Source of the DNA: Rhizophagus clarus
Lineage: Eukaryota; Glomeromycota; Glomeromycetes; Glomerales; Glomeraceae
Reading direction: 5' to 3'
Assembly: GCA_015698045.1 (NCBI GenBank)
Contig: BLAL01000206.1
Span: 806,001-870,000, forward strand
DNA: 64,000 bases
Part shown: positions 24,273 to 34,747 of the stretch, piece after piece
How the letters are laid out: each line of letters begins with the position of its first letter
How positions within the stretch are numbered: the stretch's first letter is position 1
Program-made: the position numbers and the translations under genes
The notes under the pieces: model-generated
The model's database searches: none
Seen by the model: only the letters and a program-made list of their open reading frames with translations
What the model was told of the DNA's origin: nothing

Positions 24273-27131
24273 GTATTTAAAAATGAATTTTTATAAAACT
24301 TATATGCAACATAACTGAACATTTTATATTATCTGTTATTGACATATAAGTTAATTGAACATTTTATAAAATTGATATGTATTAAGTTATATAATAAAAA
24401 GAATTTTATTTGTAATAAATCATTAAAATTGTATTTTTTTTTAAGTAGGAATTTATGAGTTTTATGTTTGAAATGGAGAAATGCTGCTACTGCCAGAATT
24501 GTAAGTTTACGATGGTACAATTCCTATTATAAACATCATTTATTTTGTTTTTTTTTTTTAAAATATAGATATTAACTAATATTTTCCGTGTTTTAGCATA
24601 TATTTTAGGTAGTTTATATACAGTACAATGAAATTTGATAAATTGGACCAACTTGTTTCTAATGGTAAAAAATTTTAAAGATCTCTGATAAAATATGATT
24701 ATCATATTCCTCGAATTCTTTTTTTTCAAATAGATCTTATCTTTTTATTCTAAAAACTTTATATTTTTTTTTTAATTGGATTTTTTTTTTCAAAATGTTT
24801 TTTTATATAGTTACATTCAAATTTAGTTGAACATTTTTTACAAAATCTGTGCATAGAGCGAATTGCTGGCAAAATAGAGCCATACTAAAGATGAAGCTTC
24901 AAATTTGGCTTACTGATTCATTCATACATTGTTTATTATTGTCCTCCTCGTTCTTCCGTAAAATAGATTTTTTTTAATTGATACTTTTAATGAGTTATAT
25001 CTTATTAAAAGAATTATTTTTCTTCAAATTTTACTTAAAAATGTAATTTTTTTTTTTTTTTGACCTTTTTTTAAAAAATTAATTGTAATTTGATTCGGTT
25101 TCAGTTAAGTTTAAGGAAGGCGATTTTTATATGCATTCATCAACTACGTTCTCGCTCAGCAAATAAAATAGATTTTCATGGAATAACATATTTATATATA
25201 ATTTAAGCATGTTGTATCGTTTGTTCATTATTGTTAAGTGGAATTAAAAAAAAAAAATATGTAAAGTGGAGTAAAAATAAATAACAGATGAAAATTTACA
25301 GAAGGCTTTAATGATCAAAAAGCGTAAGACGATAACGTGATGTGGGCTATATCGGTATCGGACACAGGAACCTTTATCGGTTGACGAAAATAGGTCACTA
25401 CGTGCTTGTGACCGATAATAGTTCATCCAATAATATCTTAAAAAAGATTTATATCACAACTTTTTATAAGTTGAATAATAATGTTTGGTGAAATAATTTT
25501 TTTTTAGGTAACATTTTTTAAGTAAAATGCTTTTAATCAATTTTCTTAAAAAAGTTACGTTTGAATCGGTTCAAGTCTATTTGAGCTTTTTCAAAACCGA
25601 CTAGAGTTGGGAAATGTGAACAGACTTAAAAAGGTGCTAAAGCTTGAGTTCCAACATTTTTTTTACGAATTATGAAATCTCAATATAAATATTATGATGT
25701 CCTTATCTTTCTTCACAAAAATCCTTTACCTTATCAATTTTAAATCACACCTTTAGTTAAACTAAGTAAATCCGTTTTCACTAATAGGTATAACTATTCA
25801 CGAGCGGCCAGGTCTAGATCACACCCAGAATAATTCGATCACCAAAGGCAACTTAAAGATGGGCGCATACCGCTTGGCGATAGATAGGAAAGCGAGATCA
25901 TAGATCGCGACTACTGACAACTCTCAGAAAGCTAGAAGGAAAAAGGGAAAAACATCTATAACCGACTATCGTCCCTACTACGATTCTAAGCGCCATTACC
26001 ATCAAAGGGGAATCGAAAACTGAATTTTTTTTTGAGAGTGAATTAATTCAGATCCTTGACCAATTGCGAATGCACTATCTCGACTAGACATCATGTATAT
26101 AGGTCCATGGAGAAGAGGTTCCATAAAAAGATTGTTTTAAGCTCGAACGAATTAATCAAAGATATAGAGCAATGTGATTTTTAAAGATGAAATTCTGTAA
26201 ATTTTTATAAAAATATGTTGTTTGTTTTTAATCAAATTGGTGCAGCATAGGATATGAAACATGCAAATAACAAAAAACGTTTAAACAAACATTTAGTAAC
26301 AAATTCATTAAGAACTTAAAATCATCACGAGTAAATCCTTTTCTATATTTAAGGATATTTACGGCTACGAGAGTAGAAGAGCCAGGTTGGATAATGGATT
26401 TACAATCGTATGACTTTGAGATAGAGCAGTAAAAGAAAATAAAGATGCAGATGCATTATCGAGATTAAAATATAAAAAGGAATGTAAAAAAAAAGAATTG
26501 GAGAGGTTCAGGATTCAAACACATGCATTTACTAATTGTTTTTTTTTATAATTTCAAAAATTATATATAATAAAGGTAGAATTGAGTTTAATAATTTTTA
26601 TACAATATACGCATCACTAGTAACAACATGTCTGATCCAGCATACAGATATGGGCATTAAAATTTGTACGGATCACTACCTAAATATATTACTCGACATG
26701 CCTCTAATTCTTACATATAATTAAAAAATATTTTGTAATATTACAAATTAAATTATGAAACAATTAATTCTCATGATTTTATAAAGAAGATTTTACAAAG
26801 AATTACAATATAGAAATCAATTACGTCATAAAATTATGAAAGCTTTTAGTAAATTAAAAAATTACGAGGTCGGTAGAGTTAAAGTGTAGCGCAGTGTTAC
26901 GTCAACAAATCAATATCAAAATCACGATTGGCTTAGCGGGTAATAATAAAGTTTTTAATTACGGGCTTAGCGATTAATATAATGTGAAAACTACAAAATT
27001 TCTAATAACGTAAACTTGTTTATATCATTCCGTTCATTCGGTTGATCAAATAACCCAATGGATCGGGTTCAAAATTAATTAATTCCAATTGACTGTGGCT
27101 TTTGTGGCTTTTTAACTTCGATCCGGCTTTG
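24273..27131. other. intergenic spacer
   Basis: AT-rich, with no supportable gene. A tract at about 25800-26030 is clearly less AT-rich and contains an inverted AGCGAGATCATAGATCGCG motif; it may be a transposon remnant but lacks an open frame. A further patch at 25300-25430 (TATCGGTATCGGACACAGG) is similar. No tRNA fold was found. Confidence 0.35.
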
Positions 27132-27331
27132 ATTTGTTTACTATGCAAAAAGGGTACTATGTATGGCTTTTACTTGTTTGTTATGCAACACATGCAACAC
27201 GAAATAATCTCAAGTTATGTTTTGATGGTCTTTACGCACAATTGACAGTTCTAGAATTTGTAAATCTTTTTCAAGTAAAATTAATTAATAGATCAATTAT
27301 TTCAATTATTGCAAATTACCAGCGAAAGAAA

Positions 27332-28550
27332 ATGAAATTTAAACAATATAGACTTCAAGTTCTTGTAGATGGCATGCCTTTAGAAGAATGTTGGGAACCT
27401 TTGGATAATGATAATGATAAATTTTCGAGCTATGCTCGAGATAAAATCACCAATATAAAATATGAAAGGCAACTATTTTTCTTATTTTTTAATTTTTAAA
27501 TATGCTATTATTATAAAAGAACGCATTAAAAATATTTGAAATTACTTTTATTATTTATCATATAGTAAATCGATTCATTATGCAGCAGTTAACGTAACTC
27601 ATGGAACTCGTTTCTCTGTACGATTTTCAGCTGAAGATGCGACAAAAGATGAACCAATAAAAGCTTATCTCTCAGTTGATGGAAATTGGGATTTTACATA
27701 TTATCAACTTTACAACGAAAAATTTTGTAAAGCAGACGGGTTTTGGAATAAAGAGAGAAATAAAAAATATTATTTCAAATTTATTCAAACGACAAGTCCA
27801 TCTCCATTATCGGACGACAGCACCACCAATATTGAAAGCAAAGAAACAAATATTGACAACGATGGAACCAATGTTGAAAGCAAAGAAACAAATACTGACA
27901 ACGATGGAACCAATATTGATAACAAAAAAGCAGATATTGACAGCAAAGAAAAAGAAACAAACAAAGAAACCAATGTTGACAGCAAAGAAATCAATATTGA
28001 AAAAAAAGATCTCGATAATAACAAATTTTCTTTAATGAAATCTGGTGGTCCCGGATGCGTTTCAGTGTATTTTTATCGCGCCAAATGGGTAAATAAACGA
28101 TGTAAAGTTCCAAATTTTAATATTAATAAAACATCAAATAATGAAGATATAAGGTTATGTACTGGATTTGATGAAGAATTTGATGACCAAAATTTTATAC
28201 AAAACGGCATTGTTAATTTACAAAGAACATCTAGAATTCCAATTGCCGAGCTACATATTCATTATAGAGATATTTCTTATCTCACAGATCGAGGATTTAT
28301 CTTTCGAAATTTGAACACCCCAAAGAGTGATATGATTCGGGATGATTATTTTGACAATATTGGTGTTAAAAAAGAGTTACAAATTGTTACTAACTATTTC
28401 GATCAATTTAGACTAATGGATAAGGAGGAAGACAGCTTAGTTAAGAAAGATCAAATATTTTTGACCGTGGAAAAATCAAATAAGCGATCTTTCGATCCAG
28501 ATGAAGAACTGCCATTCGATAAACGAGTAAAATATGATGTTACTGAGTGA
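27332..28550 (+). CDS. DUF7918-like protein, two exons with a GC-AG intron
   Basis: Exon 1 ends at 27468 and exon 2 is 27566-28550. The 97-nt intron starts AG|GCAACT and ends TATAG. No GT dinucleotide occurs between 27420 and the acceptor, and the join is in frame, so GC is the only plausible nearby donor. From the ATG at 27332 the protein has 373 residues; an in-frame ATG at 27134 would give 439. The shorter start puts YRLQVLVDGMPLEE at the N-terminus, as expected for this fungal domain. Then follow a beta-rich block (GTRFSVRFSAED), a polar low-complexity insert (about 27835-28020) built on a 14-residue repeat, the motif GCVSVYFYRAKW and an acidic/basic tail ending KRVKY that could act as a nuclear signal. 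The biochemical function of the domain is unknown. AATAAA lies near 28705. Confidence 0.72.
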
Positions 28551-29035
28551 AGAACGATATTTTTTCGTTACCGACAGTAATTAATTTTGTATCTAAAGAA
28601 TTATGTAAATATATGTATTAATGTACTTTAAAGTTAGATGTTATAGAGAATAATAATTTTATTGTGCATTATAACTGTTAGTTTATATCCTGAAAATTTT
28701 AAATAAATAAAAATAATTATTATACTTTAATATTATTTTATTATTTAAAATAATAATATATGGCGAAATGTACTTTCTCTCAAAAAATACTGTACTAGTT
28801 ATTCCGGAAAAAATATCCGGTTTAAGCCCAAACCCGGTTTAGGCTGTGTACCAAGCATCAGAGATCACATGATCACATGTTTTTTTAACCCATAATCAGG
28901 ATCGTAACAAAAAGCAGTATATATATTCCTAATTTAGTTAAGTTAGCCGGAATTTTATTCCACCGTTTACAATTTTTCTGCCTGCCAACGCTGAAAAATT
29001 TTTTAAAAATAACTTCCTTTTTTTTTTAATAAAGA
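28551..29035. promoter_or_regulatory. spacer with TATA box of the second F-box gene
   Basis: It holds the polyadenylation-type AATAAA of the DUF7918-like gene (about 28705). A TATATATA box at 28919-28926 lies 117 nt before the F-box ATG, followed by a pyrimidine tract at about 29010-29028. A small inverted CCGG-AAAAAATA-TCCGG motif lies near 28803. Confidence 0.4.
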
Positions 29036-30535
29036 ATGTTTAAACTCAATAAAGATATTCTTTTCTCAATATTAGAAGAATTAAAAGATGATTCAAAGTC
29101 CCTTTTTTCATGTTTAATGGTAAATAAACTTTGGTGTGAAACTGGGATTCCAATTTTATGGCGAAACCCTTGGAATTATAGTATTAATTACAGTAATAAA
29201 GAATACTTGTTTACTATGATTGTTTCCTATTTATCTAATGAGATTAAAGAATTTTTAACAAGGGAAGGAATCCAATTTCCGTCAATAGATTCATTCCAAA
29301 TACCGTATGTTGATTATCTATCATTCTGTAGAGGTATTAATATAAATGCTATAAATAAAATGATATCAATTGGATCTTCATTGGATTATAATCAATTTCT
29401 TTTACAACAAGAATTTTACAGCCTCTTCATGAAGAAATTTCCAAAGTTAAAGTATTTGGACATGAGATCACTTAAACATCAAATATTTTATTTTCCAGAA
29501 GCAAATATTCGACTTAAATCACTTTGTGAACTAAAATGTGATACGTCCATGAATTCTTCATGCTTCTATGGATTGGCACGTAATTGTCAATATATACAAA
29601 AACTCATCATTGTTAATGTAAAACCAAAGGCAAATAATGGAATTTCTAAATTAATTCAAGTTCAAAAGAATTTAAAATGTTTTGTATGGATTGATGATTT
29701 TGATGATGAATATTTTACAGATCCTTATAATGAAATCTTTCTTGAATTAGGAAATAAGGCAGATACTTTAAATCATTTGGACCTATTTTTCCTATATTTC
29801 TATGGTTTTGATTATCCTTATACATCACTACAAATTTTACTTCCAAAGCTTCATCAACTCAAGACCTTAATAACTAATGAATTTAGTTATGATAATGATG
29901 ATATTTTGAAAACATTCATCTATAATAATCTTGAAATTCTTAATATAGGTTATATTACAATATATGAAGCTTCAGTTATAATTGAAAATAGTGGTGGACA
30001 TCTTAAAGAGATTTCATTAAAACCTTATGATTTTGTATATTCTGATGATAATTTTATTAAAGATTCCCTTAATTTTATCTGTAAAATTCATGAAAATTGT
30101 CCTTTGATTGAATATTTATCACTTGCATTTTCACCATCAAAATGTCATTTCATTGAATTTGAAAAATTATTAAAAAATTGTCAAAATTTAAAGTTATTGT
30201 TATTGATTACATCAAATTTTAATACAAATGAAACTGAAGAAGAAATTTTAGAGAATGGAAAGATATTGTTAAATATTTTAACTAGATCTGCTCCACCTAA
30301 TTTTAACGAACTTAGATTTTTTGAAGATTTTAAATTTTCTTTGTATGCCTTGGAAGAATTCTTAGAAAATTGGAGGGGTCGACCTGCACTTACTATAATT
30401 ACATCTAATTATTTTTATGAAGAGGAAAATTATCAAGAATTGATTAATAAATATAAAAATGATGGTGTAATTAAAAATTTCAAATATGAATATTCTGTGA
30501 ACGTAGAAGATTTGAACTTTAAGGTATCGGTATGA
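29036..30535 (+). CDS. F-box protein with leucine-rich C-terminal region
   Basis: Intronless, 499 residues. The F-box at residues about 3-47 includes FSILEEL, SCLMVNKLWC and PILWRNPW. The following region has regularly spaced leucine-rich segments and conserved-looking landmarks such as LVNCQNLKLL-type strings, and ends in a short VKNFKYE-like segment that also occurs near the end of the third F-box gene (VIKKFKVI). It probably acts as a substrate adaptor of an SCF ubiquitin ligase. A TATA box lies 117 nt upstream and AATAAA about 70 nt downstream (30605). Together with the gene at 22656 it flanks the DUF7918-like gene, all on the same strand. Confidence 0.88.
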   Translation: MFKLNKDILFSILEELKDDSKSLFSCLMVNKLWCETGIPILWRNPWNYSINYSNKEYLFTMIVSYLSNEIKEFLTREGIQFPSIDSFQIPYVDYLSFCRGININAINKMISIGSSLDYNQFLLQQEFYSLFMKKFPKLKYLDMRSLKHQIFYFPEANIRLKSLCELKCDTSMNSSCFYGLARNCQYIQKLIIVNVKPKANNGISKLIQVQKNLKCFVWIDDFDDEYFTDPYNEIFLELGNKADTLNHLDLFFLYFYGFDYPYTSLQILLPKLHQLKTLITNEFSYDNDDILKTFIYNNLEILNIGYITIYEASVIIENSGGHLKEISLKPYDFVYSDDNFIKDSLNFICKIHENCPLIEYLSLAFSPSKCHFIEFEKLLKNCQNLKLLLLITSNFNTNETEEEILENGKILLNILTRSAPPNFNELRFFEDFKFSLYALEEFLENWRGRPALTIITSNYFYEEENYQELINKYKNDGVIKNFKYEYSVNVEDLNFKVSV

Positions 30536-30737
30536 TTATATCGTTTAGCATTTTATTTAAATAGTATGTATTTAAGAACTTTTAACTTTGTATATATTTT
30601 TATAAATAAAGGGATTTTTTTGCAAATATGTTTGCAGTTCGCGAATTATTTGATGTTACTTACGCAAATTAATCATTGAAAAATTTTTGAATCGTTGAAT
30701 AGTACACTAGTCAAAATCTAATGGCGATGCAATAGTG

Positions 30738-31235
30738 TATATGTTGTGTCTCAGGTGTCGATTTGCGTCAGATGATAACTGGAGTTATGTCAGATGCAAA
30801 TTGACACCTGACGCGCGTCACCTGTATCGCACAATCAAGTCTTCTATACTAAACACTCTTTTTTTATCAATGAAATTACTTTTTATTATATCTGTAAACT
30901 TGTATGTCAAAGTAAATTATGTATATTATGAAAATTTATAGTTATTTTACCTATATGTTGTAACATTTACTTGAAAAACTTGTAATTTATAAACAATTTT
31001 GAATGTAGTATTTTCCATGAGTTTGTGTTGATATTTTAGGAAACATATTTTTTAATGCGATAAATAAATTTATTTTTAAAATAATAATGAGTTTATTAAG
31101 GCTGGAAAAGAAATTTTAAAGATTTATTATACCTTAACTGTATATAACAGGTAACGCGCGTCAGGTATCAATTTACATCTTGACACACGTCAGTTATCAC
31201 CTGACGCGAAATGATGCCTGAGGCATTACATATAT
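30738..31235. mobile_element. TIR element, ~498 bp, with ~85-bp terminal inverted repeats
   Basis: The left arm (30738-30830) and the reverse complement of the right arm (31150-31235) share TATATG, CTCAGG, GCGTCAG, GATAACTG, AAATTGA and ACCTGACGCGCGT in the same order with many substitutions. Both arms are rich in GCGTCAGGTG-type boxes. The interior is AT-rich and non-coding. Ends beginning TATATG flanked by TA suggest a TA target, but the exact duplication cannot be fixed. It is probably a non-autonomous DNA transposon. The frame 30735-30941 runs through the left arm and is not a gene. Confidence 0.6.
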
Positions 31236-32899
31236 ATATTCCGGTGTCCTAAGTTAAACGTAGAACTGCGCGTGGTATTGCGATAAATTGCAGTAGATTG
31301 TAGCCCTTCGCAGTACTACGGATAGGTACTTAGTTTCCATTTATCTGATGACATTTAAATCACTTTAGAAAGAAACATTTTCTGAATTTATTTTAATTAA
31401 GATCTTTTTATCAAAAAAATTTTTAAAATATTGTAATCATATGAGTTAAGATTTTCCGTATTTATACACACCAAGTTGAACAAATTGATATGAATTATCA
31501 CCCCGAAATAGATTTATGAAGGTATACACAATATTGTAAGTAACGAAAGTACTGAATAACGTTAAATGAAAAATATCAATTGTGAATATTTTACAATCTT
31601 ACTTATATTTGTATTTTTATAAGCAAGCTATCAATTTTATGTTCGAAATGTGCATGGTGGAATCATTTGTGAAATCGTTTCCAAAAAGTTTTATTTAATA
31701 AAGATATTTGGACATTTTTATGACTAGATATGTAATGTTAAATAAAATATTATCTTAAGGGTACGTAAAAATCTAAAATTTATAGATTGAACTATTGGAC
31801 ATTCTAATACCCGAAATTTTTACAATAATAATTAATATTTAATTACTCTTATCTGGTAAAGAATATATTTTTAGAAGAAAGAGAATGAAATAAGAAATAG
31901 ATAATTGATAAGACAAATGATCAAATAATAGTATCGAATTAATAACAAAAGATGTCTGAGAAGAGTTTCTAATGTTCGGGATTTTATGATCTGTTACTCT
32001 TATATTTTAGGAAAACAAGTCAAATAAGAACTGGATAATTGAAAAATAATCAAATAATAATATCGAATTAATAAAATCAAAAATTATACGGGATTTTAAT
32101 AATAATAATTTCAGTTACTCTTATCTGGCAAAGAATATATTTTTAAAAAAAAGTTGAAATAAGAAATAGATAATTGAAAGAACAGACAAAACAAATAATC
32201 AATAACATTATCTAATTAATAAAAATTACAAATAAATGATGTCTAAATTTTGTGTAATATCATCATTTTTTTTATCAAGTCTTCTAATACTTTGGATTGA
32301 AGATCCTCAAGGTTATTGCCTCCGAGAAATAGCGTGCAGGTGTCAGGTGGCAAGGTTCTTGTGTAAATGTGAAAAAAAATAAAAGAAAGGCTCAATTACA
32401 TTAAGTTTGTAATAAAGAAAAGACTAATATAATACTATTAGCTAAATAAATAATAAGATTTAACAATTATAAGGTCAACTGAAAATCATATGATAGATGC
32501 GTTCATTGAATTTTTCTCTTCATATGAATTATTTTGGTGTCTAAATAATATTTTGATTATGTGCTTCATATCTTTTTTAGCATCGGTAATTGATAATAAT
32601 AAGATCATATGCACTATGTACTGTTTCATTAAATTATGACATTACAATGCCACTTCTTTTGCATTTCATCAAACTCTACTAATTTAAAAAGACTAAGTAT
32701 GCTTTAATTTCAGGATCATTTTGAATAAAACTGTCTATTGTCATTTCAAATTTATTAGTGCATTGTTAAAGGTTTGCGATTTTATAAATGATGTAATTTC
32801 TTCATTAATGTTTCATGTAATACATGTCTTGAAGTTTATATAGTATCTTGAAGAACTCATTTATAATAATTAGCTTTAAGGTTCTACATCCATCCTGCA
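31236..32899. other. AT-rich spacer
   Basis: Contains three loosely repeated blocks around GAATATATTTTT, GAAATAAGAAATAGATAATTGA and CAAATAATAGTATCGAATTAAT (about 31860-31945, 32005-32060, 32125-32215), a degenerate tandem array of roughly 130-bp units. No gene. Confidence 0.35.
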
Positions 32900-33960
32900 G
32901 AAGAATTTTAAGAAGTAAACTGTTTATCATAAACTCTTCCATTTTTATCGGCAATGTAAATGAATAATCCATTTTTGAGGCTAGCTCTCAATTTCCTGAA
33001 TTATGGATGTATATTTCAATTTAGAAGCCAATTCCTCAATTTCATGGATTAAAGATTTCTTCAATTGGCAATATGAAAGAGTATTTCAATCTTGAAGCCA
33101 ATTCCTCAATTTCATGGATTAAAGATTTTCTTCAATTGGCAATATGAAAGAGTATTTCAATCTTGAAGCCAATTCCTTAATTTTCTGGATTAAAGATACT
33201 CTTCAATTGGTAGTGTGAAAGAGTATTTCAATCTTAAAGCCAATTCCTTAATTTCCTGGATTAAAGATACTCTCCAATTAATAATGTAAATGAATAATCC
33301 ATCTTTGAGGCTAGTTCTCAATTTCCGGAATTAAAGACTATATGAATATATTTTTCAATTTTGAGGCCAATTCCTCGATTTCATGGATTAAAGATTTCTT
33401 CAATTGGCAATATGAAAGAGTATTTCAATCTTGAATCCAATTCCTTAATTTCCTGGATTAAAAATACTCTTCAATTGATAATGTAAATGAATAATCCATC
33501 TTTGAGGCTAGCTCTCAATTTCCTGAATTAAAGACAATATGAATATATATTATATATATTTCAATTTTGAGGCCAATTCCTCGATTTCATGGATTAAAGA
33601 TTTCTTCAATTGGCAATATGACAATCTTGAAGCCAATTCTTTAATTTTCTGGATTAAAGATACACAATTGATAGTGTGAAAGAGTATTTCAATCTTGAAT
33701 CCAATTCCTTAATTTCCTGGATTAAAAATACTTTCCAATTGATAATGTAAATGAATAATCCATCTTTGAGGCTAGCTTCTTAATTTCTGATAATGTCACT
33801 CTCCATTCTTTTGAAAATTAAAGATACTCTTCAATTGGCAATGTGAATGAGTACTTCAATTTTGAAGCTAATTCTTTAATTTCCAGAATCAAAGATACTT
33901 CTTAACTGATGATGAGGCTAGCTCTTTAATTTCTTGAATCAAAGATTTAAAAAAATTGGG
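32900..33960. repeat. ~70-bp minisatellite array, about 14 copies
   Basis: The recurring unit is GAGGCCAATTCCTCAATTTC, then TGGATTAAAGAT, TCTTCAATTGGCAATATGAA and AGAGTATTTCAAT. Starts of GAAGCC/GAGGCC at 33024, 33094, 33165 and 33236 give a 70-71 bp period. Two subtypes alternate, one with GGCAATATGAAAGAG and one with ATAATGTAAATGAATAATCC followed by ATCTTTGAGGCTAGC. The period is not a multiple of three and all frames contain stops, so it is not a coding repeat. Copies are not separated by unique spacers, so it is not CRISPR. Confidence 0.85.
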
Positions 33961-34483
33961 ATATTACTGATTATTAATTATAATATCACTTTTTAACTTC
34001 CTTTCTCTCTTAATAATATTCCAATAAATTGTTTCTGAAAATCTTTTCAAAATACTAATTATTATATGATGGACTAATAATTATGATTATTATTACTTTG
34101 TGTAATTTTCATTTTAACACTTCCCCCCTTAAGAGTGAAAGAATGATATTGTTGAAAAAATAGATACATAACTATGTAAGAATAATTTTTCCATTATTTG
34201 AGAAGGATCTGTTTCAAAAATATAATAAATTCAAATTTCAGAAATGTCAAGTCAAAAATTAAAATTTTGTTTAAAACTATTTAATAATAGTAATTAGAGA
34301 CATTCTTCTTATTATTTTAAATTTAAAGAGGCAATGAAGCATAATCACTAAAACTACATTGTAGAATCATCAAAGCTGATTGCGAAACAGATCTTTTTTT
34401 CTTCACTTTAAAAATATATATAATTACATGAAGTAATTTACTTTAATTTCAGTAGTTAAATTATAATAACTATTTTATTGTCT

Positions 34484-34747
34484 AATAATAAGGGAGGAGG
34501 GGGATAAGGAATGGAAGGATAGTAATTAATATTCCTTCTGATGGTCCCATTATGTAGAGAATAGCCAGTTAATAATAAAGGAGGAGGAGAATGAGGTAGA
34601 GAAGGATAAATGGTTTATGTTCCTTCTGATGTTCCCATTCTGTAGAGAATAGCCAGTCAATAATGGGGGAGGAGGAGGATGAGGGAAGGATGGGTAAATG
34701 ATTAATGTTCCTTCCGATGAGCCCATTATATAGGGAATAACCAGTTT
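34484..34747. repeat. 88-bp tandem repeat, three copies
   Basis: CCAGT recurs at 34565, 34653 and 34741, an exact 88-bp period. Each unit holds GGAGGAGG-type purine text, TTCCTTCTGATG, CCCATT and TAGAGAATAGCCAGT. It lies 0.5 kb after the 70-bp array and is unrelated to it in sequence. Confidence 0.8.

Noticed and set aside
25800..26030. possible SINE or tRNA-derived element
   Set aside because: Higher GC content suggested it, but I could not find paired A and B box promoter motifs or a terminal repeat.
27785..28024. minus-strand serine/leucine repeat frame
   Set aside because: It is an antisense shadow of the same coding repeat.
27676..28035. 119-codon frame with KKQILTTMEPML repeats
   Set aside because: It is a shadow of the repeat-containing exon 2 of the DUF7918-like gene in another frame.
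32900..33960. CRISPR-like regular repeats
   Set aside because: Repeats are contiguous diverged minisatellite units without unique spacers, in a eukaryotic genome.
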